Source: Halichondria panicea | Lineage: Eukaryota; Porifera; Demospongiae; Suberitida; Halichondriidae | Length of the DNA stretch: 64,000 nt | Direction: 5' to 3' | Assembly (NCBI RefSeq): GCF_963675165.1 | Contig: NC_087382.1 | Location: 4,627,963-4,691,962 of the forward strand | Part shown: positions 33,123 through 45,036 of the stretch, one piece after another | How positions within the stretch are numbered: position 1 is the first letter of the stretch | Layout: every line of letters starts with the position of its first letter | The notes under the pieces: generated by a model | The model's input: only the letters and a program-made list of their open reading frames with translations | Told to the model about the DNA's origin: nothing | The model's database searches: none | Program-made: the position numbers and the translations under genes

Positions 33123-33469
33123 AATCAGTCTGTGTCTTAATTAGCTATACCCTGCATTTTTGGAGGCTACATTATTATTTCATGTTAGAGAGATAGACAT
33201 TATAGTTGTCGCTTTACTGCATCTTTTGCTGAATATTAATTAAGTTGATTCCAACGAATTCCAATACTATAAAGGTATTACTTCGTAATTGTCACAATTA
33301 ATTGTTGATAACAATACTTGTCTATGATGTTTACCGAAAAACAGTGTGTAACTCCAAGAGTTAAAAGCCATACCTCAAAAGTTATTAGCATAAAGTTAAC
33401 ATGCACATGATATGAAGCTTGCTAATAATTATTATAAGCCACTTACATGCCCTGCCCTTTCCCCACGGC
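33123..33469. repeat. 3' flank of gene C, shared with gene B
   Basis: Close copy of 26334-26709. No gene seen. Confidence 0.7.
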
Positions 33470-33700
33470 GCTTACCATTTTTTAGAACAACAAGCAGTCA
33501 CCAATGCAAGTGAGTAACTGTAGTCCATGATGGCGTTGTGTACCAGGAACTCAATGTCAGCTAGTATGGCCTGCATCAGTATATATGCACTTGGAGTGGG
33601 GGTACACTGGGTGCCCTCAAACACTTACTATACTTGATAGCGAGGAGCCAGCCGAGTGATGATATCGATGTCTCTATAGGACTTGACCATAATAAAACTG
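33470..33700 (-). pseudogene. PIKfyve-like lipid kinase exon relic
   Basis: The minus strand reads MQAILADIEFLVHNAIMDYS, matching the region of phosphatidylinositol phosphate kinases that ends in the IMDYS motif. The expected LLVG does not follow in frame. A second open piece reads MVKSYRDIDIITRLAPRYQ next to it and could be a neighbouring exon; that part is unassigned. Confidence 0.6.
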
Positions 33701-35119
33701 TTGAGAATGCAGTTTAAGCAAATTAAAGAATGGTGGGTATAATGTGTCGTTGCATGAGATTTACAGTTGTTTTATAAGAGAAGCTCGCACGCACACATAC
33801 ACACACATACACACACACACACATAGCTAAGTCTTGTAAACGCTACATTAATACCTGCAATAAATATGTGTTTTATTATAATGACAACCCTTACCAAATT
33901 ATGCTTTACTGTGGAATATAACTATAACACAGAAAAGGGACTGTATGATTTTTATTACACGCTTGTTACCTTAGCAGCATCGTTTAATACGTGCGCAAAC
34001 AGAGAACACAAACAGTACTATCTCCTGGGTAACGTATATAATTCATATAACAACTTGAGTTTTCTATAAAATACTGCATGTATAGCGGGTATATTTTGAG
34101 GGTATAAATGTTCGTGGTTTTCGCTGATAAGTATGTACCGCGAACATTATACACCCACGAATTTACTATCGCATGCATGCATGCATGCTGCAAAAAGGCT
34201 GCTAGCGCGAAAATTAAATCCGCGAAAGGGGGTGGATCATATGACATCCATGCATCATTGCATGGTTTGCACTGCAATAATGCTAATTTGCTTGCCATGG
34301 CTGTGCAATAATTATAACTTGGATCTTGCTTATAGTGCCAATACATGCACTGAATAATCACTCATACCTAGTAAAAAACCATTTGTGTCTGAAGAGTGGT
34401 TTGTCTAACAGAAAGCGGTGTGGTCACAACATTAAATTGTGTAAGTACACCACATCAAGCTATGAAGTCACACACACACACCCACACATGTGACATTGTT
34501 GCCAACTATTGTCTGTGATCTACCCACATCAAAATTTCCCTAGCAATATACCGGTATGTTTCCACCTGTGTAACCATGCATGCAATTCAATATTTCAGTC
34601 ACTGTTGGTCTGCCCATAGATATAGTATCTATGGTCTGCCCAAGGAAGGCTACTATTAAGCACATTTCACAGCACTGAGCTCACTATATTATACTTAAAC
34701 ACATACCATAATTATATGTATGATCATAATTATGATGTGCACTGGAAAAATAGTGCATAATTATAGCAGTTAACCCCCAAGCACTATACATGACATTCCT
34801 TGGATTGGTTTTATTAGTCCAGGTGTAACTTCCAACGAGGGGTGTGGGGATACGAATCCATGATCTTCAGGGGAGCAAGTACATCCAACAGGTCAACCGT
34901 GTTTGGCCTGTGTGTATATGTACTTGTATATGTGTATTGATCATTATACCATTAATATGCTGGCAGGTTGTTTGAGTCTATTGTGCATTTATAGGTTTCC
35001 TCCAATATTTTCTGTACAGGTGTTAGATGCATGCAATTAAGCTAGCCTATACCAGCCCTGCATGCACACAGTACAGGATGCATGTTTACCATCAATTAAG
35101 TTGTGTCTGTGATATGTCT
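33701..35119. other. Spacer with shared blocks
   Basis: A (CA)n tract lies at 33785-33822. About 33955-34240 is a copy of a dispersed repeat, with an inner inverted pair around ATAAATGTTCGTGG and CGCGAACATTATACACCCACG; a diverged copy without the second arm is at 41196-41345. About 34525-34680 and 34820-34915 repeat blocks from 10600-10900. No gene seen. Confidence 0.55.
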
Positions 35120-36667
35120 CGGAGTAGAACTTCAACTCAAAGAAATGTGCAAACGAGAAGAGAAGGTTGTCCTTCGACATATTGGTGTAGCGAGTACACT
35201 GTTGAATGGGAATATCATATAAATTTGGTATCATGCAAGTTGTGCACATTGTGTACTAAATACATGGGCAATTAAAGAAGGGAAATGCCCACGCTGATGG
35301 TGGTTGGTACAAACCCCATGAAACTCTAAACACCTCTTAGGCATTTTACCATCTTAGGCTTTAAGAGAGGCAATTCTGTGTTTTGAATTGAGATTGTGGA
35401 TTGGCACAATAAAATTAATACTGCATGGGCACTACTAAACAATTCCTGTAAGGAGATCTTTGGAACAGATCTCATCAATCGTACCTAGTCCCAAAAATTG
35501 TTCAAGGCCAGCTATGTATGACCATAGTATGACACAATTGTCGTTGCCAGGTAACAGGGAGACCAGCTGTTGTATGTTGATGTAGATTGCTGACAGTAAT
35601 TGTTGTGTCATTGAACTACAGAGGATTTCAAAACACTGCCATAGATAGTAAAAAAAATTACCTGGCAAAGGAATCTTCTCGTTTTTACCGTATTACTAGA
35701 ATGTTTTGCTGGTGAAAACCTTTGCGAATGAGCCAGATCAGCAGAAAATTTGACCCTTTGTGATCTAACTATTGCATGCGTTCTGGCAAGGATTGTGTGT
35801 ATTTACTAGTTTACTAGCATTTACTAATTTAGGTTTTGCGGATTTTATTGTTGCGAATTAATCAACCATCACAAAGTTCGCAAATGTTTGATGCTCGCAA
35901 AACATTCTAGTAATACGGTATGCAATCACTGTAAATACACAAACACCAGTAAAGTTTCAATTTATCCTGCCTGGTGTAGAACAAAGCAGACTGCATGGCT
36001 TCTAATACCAAACAATTGGCAATTAACAAAATGTTTGGATTTGTTGCAACAATTGACTTTTAACAGCAGTGGTAACATAACTTCTTATCATTCGCATCAC
36101 CATGACTATATGCAAATCACACACCTGCAGTATCGAAGCCGAGAGACATGTTGTTACGGCCGTAGTAAAACATTGGTAACTGGACACGGGAATGACACTA
36201 TACATAGGAGAGCAATGGAATGAGCTCTAAATGGGAGAACAAGCAATGCACAAATCTATGGTATTTTTATAGCTACGCCAGTACAATCGTATATGCACAT
36301 ATAGCAGTATTAATTAAGATATAATATTATAAGGGGGACGTACAAATAATAAACAGACGGCCTCATATGCAGGTGGAAAGATTCTCAGACTTGTATATAC
36401 AACCATTGTGGGAGGCAGGTGACAATCACTAAACAGGATGGAGATGCCTTGCTGCTTGATTGGGTCAAAACAATCCATTAGCAGGGGAAAGTCAAAACAT
36501 CAATATGCATTGTATGTATTATCAATACCAAAAGCAGCACCTTGTATCCATGAGATTATGCAAGTTTTCAAAACAGGATACTACTCTCTTCATTGAATTG
36601 TTTTTAAAAGAGTGCTTGTTGACTAGCGAAACAGAAACAGTTACGAGAGTGCAGCATCATTAAACAA
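35120..36667. repeat. Upstream block of gene D, duplicated upstream of gene E
   Basis: From AGTAGAACTTCAACTCAAAG to the leader exon this block matches 41350-44921 base for base over long stretches, once two insertions are removed: the MITE at 35686-35920, present only here, and the foldback element at 41496-43797, present only in the E copy. About 36430-36480 on the minus strand reads MDCFDPIKQQGISILF, an exon-like peptide also found at 44700 and 62540. Confidence 0.75.
35686..35920. mobile_element. TA-flanked MITE with perfect 24-base ends
   Basis: Ends TACCGTATTACTAGAATG… and its exact inverse bound 235 bases. The paralogous spacer of gene E at about 44192-44200 reads GTTTTATGCCATCACTG without the element, that is one TA, so the insertion at TA is confirmed by an empty site. 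Tc1/mariner-type is likely. Non-coding. Confidence 0.9.
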
Positions 36668-36764
36668 GTGAGTTAATTATAGGCATGTATAATTTATATT
36701 TAGGTAGCAGATTAATCATTATAACATGCTAACAATAACTGATTAATCCTCATATGCACCTCAG
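36668..36764 (+). other. Inferred leader intron of gene D
   Basis: Donor AAACAA|GTGAGTT and acceptor GCACCTCAG enclose 97 bases. Confidence 0.7.
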
Positions 36765-36768
36765 AGAG

Positions 36769-39700
36769 ATGCTGTCTAGAAGGATTCTCAGCTGGGTAGT
36801 GCTGCTACTGACTCTAGCTACTGTTACCAGGAGTGAGCACTATCACATTGTGCCAGTGAATTCAACCAGCTTGTGTCGTGACTATCGAAATGGAACTTGT
36901 TTTACTCTCGAGCAACTTGTTCAAACAGACCTGTTATCTGGTGGAGACAATCTCACCTTGAGCTTTCTACCTGGAGATCATGTGTTAACTGAGCAGTTAT
37001 TGATTCGTAACTTCTTACATGTGCAAATCACTGGTCAGAACAAAAGTGCAACTGTAGTTGGATTCAATGGCAATAGTGCGATAAGTTTTGTTAGTATTAC
37101 TGAATTGAGTATTGAACACTTGGGTTTTGTTGGAGTGAATATTGGACGACAAAACTCACATCAAGGATTTACCATTGACAGTGCCAACGATGTCTATATC
37201 AACGACTGCTACTTTATGGACTTCGATTTACTCAATCAGGCAGATACAGTAAAAATTGCTAACACTAAAACTGCAATAATTGAGAGCACTCTTTTTATGA
37301 ACAACACTGGTCGGGCACTACACGTTGAGGCTGATGATGTGCACGTAACAAATAGTGTATTCACTAGAAATGATGGAGGTGCACTTTACAGCGAGTCAAA
37401 CAATGCACAGATCAACAACACAGAGTTCAACTACAACAGTGCGTTGACTGGAGGAGCAGTAGAAGTGATATCTGGAGCTGTAGTGATTACTTGGTGCACT
37501 TTCACAAATAACAAAGTTTCTCAGGATGGTGGAGCGATTCATGTTGGCTCAGGCAGTAGTGTGAACATCTCCAATTGTGAACTGACAAACAACAGTGCTC
37601 ACGGGAGTGGTGGAGCAATCGGTGTTTACTTAGGCAGTATGTCAATCTCTGATAGTACCCTGACATATAACAGTGCTAAAGAAAATGGTGGAGCGGTTGG
37701 TGTTTACTCATGCTCACACAGTGTCACCATCTCCGACAGCATACTGACAAACAACAGAGCTGACAGGAATGGTGGAGCGATCAATTATAATCATTCATTC
37801 AATGTGTCCATATCCGACAGCATACTGACAAAAAACAGTGCTCACTGGAGTGGAGGAGCAATTGGCACTTCCTCAGGTATTGTAAACATCTCTGATAGCA
37901 AACTGACAAACAACAGAGCTGACCGTTGGGGTGGTGCGATTAATGTTGACTCAGGCAGGGTGTTTATCTCCGACAGCACGCTGACAAACAACAACGCTGA
38001 ATGGAATGGTGGAGTGATTGATAATTACTCAGGCAGAGTGTCAATCTCCAACAGCACACTGACAAACAATAGTGCTGATATGAGTGGTGGAGCGATTGGT
38101 GTTACCTTAGGTACTGTAATTATCTCCGACAGCACATTGACAAACAACAGTGCTAACGCAAATGGTGGAGTGATTCATGGTGACCTTGGCAGTACTGTGA
38201 CAATCTGTGACAGTATGCTGAAAAACAATAGAGCTACCTACGGAGGAGGAATATTTTTGAGAGTGGGTACACTCCTAGTAAATAAGCCAATAAAGATCAA
38301 TCTCAATACAGCACACCAGGATGGTGGAGGAATTTATGCTCATTCTAGTAGAGTTGAATTTCAACATTCGTCCAATAATAAATTAATAAATGATATACGG
38401 ACTGTGATTGTTGACAACATTGCTGAGAATGGTGGAGGTATTTATGCAGTAGCTACAACCATTAAACTAACTCACTCACACGTTAACATCGACTCAAACA
38501 CAGCAACCACCAGTGGAGGTGGAGTGTTTCTGCGGCAAAGTTCAAGACTGTACTTATTAAAATATTACTATGAAGATGTGGCACAAAAGCCATTGGTCTC
38601 GTTACTGATCAACAGCAATTTGGCTCGGTACGGAGGGGGAATATTTGTGGCCGATGACACAGAGAAGAGTGGTGCTTGCAGAGCAGGGGTCATAGAAACT
38701 GGTGCTATTCAAACTATTTTTGAGGATTGCTTTATTCAAACAATAAACTTTAATGAACCCAAGTTGAAAACAAACCACTTCAACACATTCATGACTAACA
38801 ACACAGCTACTCGATCAGGAGCAGACATCTACGGAGGTCTGTTGGACAGGTGTACAGCAAGTCAAAATGCTGAATATCACAATTCTTCAAATGGATTAGA
38901 CTACATAAATAACACTGTAAAACTATCCGCTGAGTTATCAATCTCCTCTTCGCCTGTTCAAGTAATTGTTTGTAACTATTCACAAAGTGACTATGTTTTT
39001 ACAAGAAAAGGGCACACGTATAAAATCAGCGTTATGGCTGTTGATCAAGTTAGAAATCCAATTAATGCCACAATTCGCAGTTCTGTTATAACTACGAGTG
39101 GAGTTGGTCGTCTCAAAGAAGGACAAACTGAACAAACAGTTGGCAATCGGTGCACAGAATTAGAGTATAATGTATTCTCAAAAGACAGTTCTGCTCAGAT
39201 GGAACTGTATGCCAAAGGTCCATGCATCAATTTGGGAATTTCGAGACAACTTATTAATATTTATTTTCTACCCTGCACATGCCCTATTGGGCTCAAACCA
39301 ATTCAGTCCAGTATTGAGTGCAAGTGTGACTGTGATCCAGTTTTGCAACAAGATTATCATATAACAAACTGCTCTGAGAAAAAGGAGACCATAAAACTGG
39401 AAAGTAGCATATGGATAAGAGTCGCAAATACCACCAACGGAACAGGGTATGTTGTGAGCAACTGTAGATTTGACTATTGTGTACAAAAACCAGTCAACAT
39501 CAGTCTAAGCAACCCTGACAAGCAGTGTGCCTACAATCGAAGTGGTGTCTTGTGTGGAGAATGTAAACCAGGACTCAGTCTTGTGCTGGCTACGTCAAAA
39601 TGTAAAGAATGCTCTAATCTTTACATTCTTCTAGTAATACCATTTGCGCTGGCAGGCATATTGCTAGTGGTTTTAATTCTGGTGCTCAATATCACTATAG

Positions 39701-41043
39701 CAACAGGAAATATTCATGGCCTTATTTTCTATGCCAACATACTAGCAGCTAATAAAGTGATTTTCTTGCCTAATGTACATGATTTTTTAACAATTTTTGT
39801 ATCATGGTTGAATCTTGACTTGGGAATCGAAGTATGCTTTTATGATGGAATGAACTCTCAAGTAAAAGTGCTCCTTCAACTTGTCTTTCCCGCTTACTTG
39901 TTTCTTCTTATGTTTCTTATTATCATTTTGAGCAAGCACTTTAACTTATTTTCAAAGCTCCTCTCCAACAGGAACCCAGTTGCTGCCCTAGGCACACTCA
40001 TCCTACTCTCTTATTCTAAACTCTTACGGTTTATTATTGCTGCACTACAATACAGGGTTTTAGATTATCCTGATAATACAAGTGATATAGTTTGGCTGTA
40101 CGATGGCAATGTGCAATACTTCACTCCTAATCACATCCCTCGGTTTGTTGCTGCTGCAATAATCCTCATTGCTGGTGGATTGTTCACTGTACTGCTCTTC
40201 TTTGGACAATGGTTTCCACGCTGCTCCAAGGTTATGATATGGACCAAAAATACGAAGTACATTGGCTTCATGGATGCATACCATGCTCCATTCACTCCCA
40301 AGCATCGCTACTGGATGGGACTGCTCCTCTTTGCCCTGATTGCTCATAATCTAGTAACTGCTATGGCTCCAGATACTTACCTCCCTATTCTATCATCTGG
40401 GATTCTATCAGTTGGACTTATTGGATGGAAACTATTGATTAATCGTTTATATAAAAATACATTCTGTGGTTCCATTGAAACTCTCTATCTACTCAATATT
40501 GCTATTCTAGCATTTGGTACCTTCTATGTCAAAGATACCAAGAAAAATCAGTCAGCACTAGCCAATACTTCAATGGCTATGTCATTCACCCTATTTGTCA
40601 CAACACTATGTTATCACTTTTACCAATTCGTACTCAAGAAGAGGAATACGTGGCTGAAGATAGAGGACACCATAAGGAACTTAGGAGCTGGTGCTGCAGA
40701 CATAAGACTCAGACAAGCTAACAATGTCCGAGAAATGTATCAGCTTGTAGCTGAGGAAAATGATGACAATGAATTACTAGGAGCAGTAGATGATTATGAT
40801 CAAAGAGACCCCGTGGACCCACCTTACACTGATGGAGCCGTGGAAAAAGCTGACCCTGATCGTTACATCACTCCTCCCATCATCCGACCAGCCACGAGGC
40901 CGGACCAGCTGAGACTACCCTACATGGATGAACTAGCCCCTCTCACCACAGCGGACTATACACCAACTCCTCCCCCTCAAAGAGTCAACCGTCATCCTGT
41001 TGTTACGCACACAGAAATTGACCTCATACGAAATGAAATATAA
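36769..41043 (+). CDS. Receptor gene D, type I beta-helix multi-TM protein, 1424 aa
   Basis: This is the shortest type I member. An upstream in-frame ATG at 36754 lies in the acceptor region of the inferred intron, so the ATG at 36769 (MLSRRILSWVVLLLTLATVT) was chosen. Only about 10 rungs are present, against 16-18 in A, C and E, and this accounts for nearly all the length difference. The Ig-like segment (VDQVRNPINATI), the cysteine-rich module from about 835, the membrane region from about 950 and the tail from about 1290 are complete. In the tail, PTPPPQRVNRHPV replaces the PAPPPPRVN of A, as also in gene E. D and E share the upstream block and this tail variant, so they are the most recent tandem pair. 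Confidence 0.9.
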   Translation: MLSRRILSWVVLLLTLATVTRSEHYHIVPVNSTSLCRDYRNGTCFTLEQLVQTDLLSGGDNLTLSFLPGDHVLTEQLLIRNFLHVQITGQNKSATVVGFNGNSAISFVSITELSIEHLGFVGVNIGRQNSHQGFTIDSANDVYINDCYFMDFDLLNQADTVKIANTKTAIIESTLFMNNTGRALHVEADDVHVTNSVFTRNDGGALYSESNNAQINNTEFNYNSALTGGAVEVISGAVVITWCTFTNNKVSQDGGAIHVGSGSSVNISNCELTNNSAHGSGGAIGVYLGSMSISDSTLTYNSAKENGGAVGVYSCSHSVTISDSILTNNRADRNGGAINYNHSFNVSISDSILTKNSAHWSGGAIGTSSGIVNISDSKLTNNRADRWGGAINVDSGRVFISDSTLTNNNAEWNGGVIDNYSGRVSISNSTLTNNSADMSGGAIGVTLGTVIISDSTLTNNSANANGGVIHGDLGSTVTICDSMLKNNRATYGGGIFLRVGTLLVNKPIKINLNTAHQDGGGIYAHSSRVEFQHSSNNKLINDIRTVIVDNIAENGGGIYAVATTIKLTHSHVNIDSNTATTSGGGVFLRQSSRLYLLKYYYEDVAQKPLVSLLINSNLARYGGGIFVADDTEKSGACRAGVIETGAIQTIFEDCFIQTINFNEPKLKTNHFNTFMTNNTATRSGADIYGGLLDRCTASQNAEYHNSSNGLDYINNTVKLSAELSISSSPVQVIVCNYSQSDYVFTRKGHTYKISVMAVDQVRNPINATIRSSVITTSGVGRLKEGQTEQTVGNRCTELEYNVFSKDSSAQMELYAKGPCINLGISRQLINIYFLPCTCPIGLKPIQSSIECKCDCDPVLQQDYHITNCSEKKETIKLESSIWIRVANTTNGTGYVVSNCRFDYCVQKPVNISLSNPDKQCAYNRSGVLCGECKPGLSLVLATSKCKECSNLYILLVIPFALAGILLVVLILVLNITIATGNIHGLIFYANILAANKVIFLPNVHDFLTIFVSWLNLDLGIEVCFYDGMNSQVKVLLQLVFPAYLFLLMFLIIILSKHFNLFSKLLSNRNPVAALGTLILLSYSKLLRFIIAALQYRVLDYPDNTSDIVWLYDGNVQYFTPNHIPRFVAAAIILIAGGLFTVLLFFGQWFPRCSKVMIWTKNTKYIGFMDAYHAPFTPKHRYWMGLLLFALIAHNLVTAMAPDTYLPILSSGILSVGLIGWKLLINRLYKNTFCGSIETLYLLNIAILAFGTFYVKDTKKNQSALANTSMAMSFTLFVTTLCYHFYQFVLKKRNTWLKIEDTIRNLGAGAADIRLRQANNVREMYQLVAEENDDNELLGAVDDYDQRDPVDPPYTDGAVEKADPDRYITPPIIRPATRPDQLRLPYMDELAPLTTADYTPTPPPQRVNRHPVVTHTEIDLIRNEI

Positions 41044-41495
41044 ACTGTCTTAGTTAGCTAATGTACCCCAAACAGGAATTCATTTTAAAGCAATTCTGGG
41101 TTAATATAAAAATTATAATTATAGTGAAAGACATTACAATTTTTTGTATTATACTGAATTGATTCCTTCATATCAATTATTAAAGGTACTAACTGGGTAA
41201 CGTATATATGCATTCATAACAACATGAGTTTTTTTATAGGTGTATGATTTCGAGGGTTATGAAAATATTCGTGGTTTTTCACTGATTAGCTAACTGCGAA
41301 TATTTATACTACTATCGCATGCATGCATGCTGCAAAAAGGCTGCTATTCCTAGTAGAACTTCAACTCGAGGAAATGTGCAAACGAGAAGAGAAGGTTGTC
41401 CTTCGACATAATTATTGGTGTAGCGAGTACACTGTCGAATGGGATATCATATAAATTTGGCATCATGCAAGTTGTGCACATTGTGTACTAAAAAA
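41044..41495. other. Spacer between D and E, left part
   Basis: About 41196-41345 is a copy of a dispersed repeat also at 34020-34210. From 41350 the duplicated upstream block starts (matching 35126 on). No gene seen. Confidence 0.55.
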
Positions 41496-41934
41496 TACGG
41501 AAGCCCGTAGGGGCCATTCAGTTCCACTCTAAGATTCCACTCTAGAATGCACTTCCACTCTGAAATTCCACTCTGGAGTGCACTTTCATTCTAAAATTCC
41601 ACTCTGGAATGCACTTCCACTCTGCAATTCTTTCATTCTGATATTCCATTCTAGAATGCATTTCTATTCTGAAATTCCATTGTGTTATTGTCTCCATCCA
41701 GTGTGAAAAATGGCTATAGTGAAGTTGAGAAACTTGTTAATATTTTGAGAGTGCATGGGTATTCTTACAGGCTAATCCGGCCTGTGTTTTTTATCTTGTT
41801 AATCCCCAACAGCTACTGCTTGTAATAATTATTCTGAAACATAGTTAGGACACAATCAAACAACCACTGTTATACGGTGACAGCATTGGGGACATGAATG
41901 CTGTCTCCAACACATGCACAAATTGATATAAATG

Positions 41935-42183
41935 TTACAAATCATCAATAAACGCTAAATTTCTAGCTGCAGTTTTAATGTTCATATAGCTGCCTGTTCT
42001 GTTACTAAGTGCCTGAACACGTACAGACCATGCAGATGATGTCAATCTGACCTTTGTGGTCTTGACATATACCTCCAGGCTCCACTCTGGTTGAACATCA
42101 GAGAGGGCAGAGCTGGTGGGCAGGACTTTATCCTGCATGAGGACACTATACTCCCATGCACACTCCTTTAATACATACCACAC
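41935..42183 (-). other. Exon-like open frame in arm X of the foldback element
   Basis: It reads MWYVLKECAWEYSVLMQDKV and later EWSLEVYVKTTKVRLTSSAW. The inverted arm encodes the same peptide at 42881-43063. Both copies keep the frame over about 50 codons (SALSDVQPEWSLEVYVKT identical). It may be a captured gene fragment or part of a lost element protein. No family is recognised. Confidence 0.4.
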
Positions 42184-42880
42184 TGTTACAGTATGTGTAG
42201 GGGTCAGATTTATAATCTCAAAGATGTGTAGCTATACAACGGCTGAATTTCAGTAGCCCTTGCTACAGAATATCAATTAAATAATTATAACTACTTGCAT
42301 GTGGGAGGTCATCAAAAACATGCACCATTCTCAACTGCAGAGTCCACTAATAAATAGTATACACACACAGTAATAATATACCATACTCACAAACGATTTA
42401 TCAGAGCAGTTTAGTCACTGGTTTTATACGGAAGCCCGTAGGGGCCATTCATTTCCACTCTAAGATTCCACTCTAGAATGCACTTCCACTCTGAAATTCC
42501 ACTCTGGAATGCACTTCCATTCTAAAATTCCACTCTGAACTTCCATTCTGGAGTGCACTTCCATTGTGCCAATCACATGGTATCACGCGTCGGCCTCTCT
42601 GTACCAAGATCGTATCTACCAGTGACTAAACTGCTCTGATAAATCGTTTGTGACTATCATGGTATATATTACTGTGTGTGTGTATAGTATTTATTAGTGG
42701 ACTCTGCATGCAGTTGAGAATGGTGCATGTTTTTGATGACCTCTCACATGCATAATTATTTAGTATACTATTCTGTAGCCAAGGGCTGCTGAAATTCAGC
42801 CGTTGTATAGCTATACATCTTTGAGTATATATATCTGACCCCCCCCCACACATATAGTGTCGTATCTGTATTAAAGGAGT

Positions 42881-43063
42881 GTGCATGGGAGTATAGTGTC
42901 CTCAATGCAGGATAAAGTCCCGCCCACCAGCTCTGCCCTCTCTGATGTTCAACCAGAGTGGAGCCTGGAGGTATATGTCAAGACCGCAAAGGTCAAATTG
43001 ACATCATCTGGTCCTGTACGTGTTCAGGCACTTAGTAACAGAACTGGCAGCTATGAACATTAA
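42881..43063 (+). other. Inverted copy of the exon-like frame
   Basis: It encodes MQDKVPPTSSALSDVQPEWS and then KTAKVKLTSSGPVRVQALSN; a one-codon gap and a few substitutions separate it from the copy at 41935-42183. Confidence 0.4.
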
Positions 43064-43251
43064 AAGTGCAGCTAGAAATTTAGCGCTTATTGATGATTTG
43101 TAACATTTATATCAATTTGTGCATGTGTTGGAGACAGATCATTAGCATTCATGTCCCCAATGCTGTTACCGTATAACAGTGGTTGTTTGATTGTGTTCTA
43201 ACTATGTTTCAAATAATTATTACATGCAGTATAGCTGTTGGTGATTAACTA

Positions 43252-43309
43252 TAGCCTCGATTCCAGGCCGATTAAAATACGTATTTTAATCGGCCTTGAA
43301 TCGAGGCTA
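43252..43309. mobile_element. Hairpin MITE (TAGCCTCGATTCCAGGCCGA)
   Basis: A near-perfect 58-base palindrome inside one arm of the foldback element. The other arm (about 41805) lacks it. GATTAAC occurs on both sides (43243-43249 and 43312-43318) but once in the empty arm, so it is the target duplication. Same family as 13552-13604. Confidence 0.85.
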
Positions 43310-43797
43310 GGGATTAACAAGATAAAAAACACCCATGCACTCTCAAAATATTAACAAGTTTCTCAACTTCACTATAGCCATTTTTTTCACACTGGATGGA
43401 GACAATAACACAATGGATTTCAGAATGAAATTTCAGAATGGAAGTGCATTCCAGAGTGGAATTTTAGAGTGGAAGTGCATTCCAGAGTGGAATTTTAGAA
43501 TGGAATTGCATTCCAGAGTGGAATTTCAGAGTGGAAGTGAATTCTAGAGTGGAATCTTAGAGTGGAACTGAATGGCCCCTACGGGCTTCCGTAGTTTTAA
43601 TAGTAGACACGATCTTGGTACAAGATGAGGCCGACACGTGATATCATGTGATTGGCACAATGGAAGTGCACTCCAGAATGGAAGTTCAGAGTGGAATTTT
43701 AGAATGGAAGTGCATTCCAGAGTGGAATTTCAGAGTGGAAGTGCATTCTAGAGTGGAATCTTAGAGTGGAACTGAATGGCCCCTACGGGCTTCCGTA

Positions 43798-44921
43798 AAA
43801 AATTAATTCAAATGGGCAATTAAGGAAGGGAAATGCCCACACAGGATACGTGGTGGTTGGTACAAACCCCATGAAACTCTAAACACCTCTTAGGTATTTT
43901 ACCATCTTAGGCTTTAAGAGAGGCAATTCTGTGTTTTGACTCTGAATTGAGATTGTGGATTGGCACAATAAAATTAATACTGGGCACTACTAAACAATTC
44001 CTATAAGGAGATCTTTGGAACAGATATGATCAACTGTACCTGGTCCCTGCATGCATGAGAGGAAACAATATAATTGCATCTAAACACACACAGTATGTTG
44101 TTATTTTGTCATTGAACTACAGAGGATTTCAAAACACTGCATGGATAGTAACAAAATTATCTGGCAAAGGAATCTTCTTGTTTTATGCCATCACTGTGAC
44201 ACGAACACCAGTAAAGTAATTTCCTGCGCTTGCCTGGATGGCTTCTAATACCAAACAATAATTATTGGCAATTAATCAAATGTTTGCAACAATTGACTTT
44301 TAACAGCAGTGGGGGAATGTGGTACATGGCTTCTTATCATTCACATCACCATGACTATATATGCACCATGAAAAAATCACACACCTGCAGTATCGAAGCC
44401 GAGAGACATGTTGTTACGTCCGTAGTAAAACATTGGTAACTGGACACGGGAATGACACTATACATAGGAGAGTAATGGAATGAGCTTTAAATGGGAGAAC
44501 AATCAATATGTACAAATCTATGGTATTTTTATCAGCTACGCTAGTACAATCATACATGCACATAGTATTACATGCAGTATTAAGATATAGGGGACGTACA
44601 AATAATAAACTGACAGCCTCACATGCAGGTGGGAAGATTCTCAGATTTGTATATACAACCAATGTGGGATGCATGTGACAGTCATTAAACAGGATGGAGA
44701 TGCTTTGATGTTTGATTGGGTCAAAACAATCCATTAGCAGGGGAAAGTCAAAACATCAATATGCATTGTATGTATTATCAATACCAAAAGCACCCTGTAT
44801 CCATGAGATGATGCAAGTTTTCAAAACAGGATACTACTCTCTTCATTGAATTGCTTTTAAAAGAGTGCTTGTTGACTAGCGAAACAGAAACAGTTACTGA
44901 GAGTGCAGCATCATTAAACAA
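43798..44921. repeat. Upstream block of gene E (duplicate of that of gene D)
   Basis: This matches 35262-36667. It lacks the MITE found at 35686. A minus-strand frame at 44414-44734 (MDCFDPIKHQSISILFNDCH) is the counterpart of the exon-like fragment at 36430. No intact gene besides the leader exon of E. Confidence 0.75.
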
Positions 44922-45034
44922 GTGAGTTATGTATATATAATTATATGGGCATGTACATAGCTATTTATAGGTAGCAGATTAATCATAATTATAACATGCT
45001 AACAATAACTGATTAATCCTCATATGCACCTCAG
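44922..45034 (+). other. Inferred leader intron of gene E
   Basis: Donor AAACAA|GTGAGTTATG and acceptor GCACCTCAG enclose 113 bases. Confidence 0.7.
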
Positions 45035-45036
45035 AT

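Larger units (their letters stand above)
41496..43797. mobile_element. Foldback-type element with nested arms and a duplicated exon-like segment
   Basis: It begins TACGGAAGCCCGTAGGGGCC and ends with the inverse. The same end also occurs internally at 42427 and, inverted, ending at 43593. Arms carry short tandem units such as CATTCCACTCTGGAATGC. Order is end A (41496-41700), segment X (41700-42420), end B (42427-42600), X inverted (42605-43400), A inverted (43400-43593), B inverted (43610-43797). The duplicated spacer of gene D (about 35255-35275) lacks it, so it inserted after or independently of that duplication. No transposase is recognised. Confidence 0.8.
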
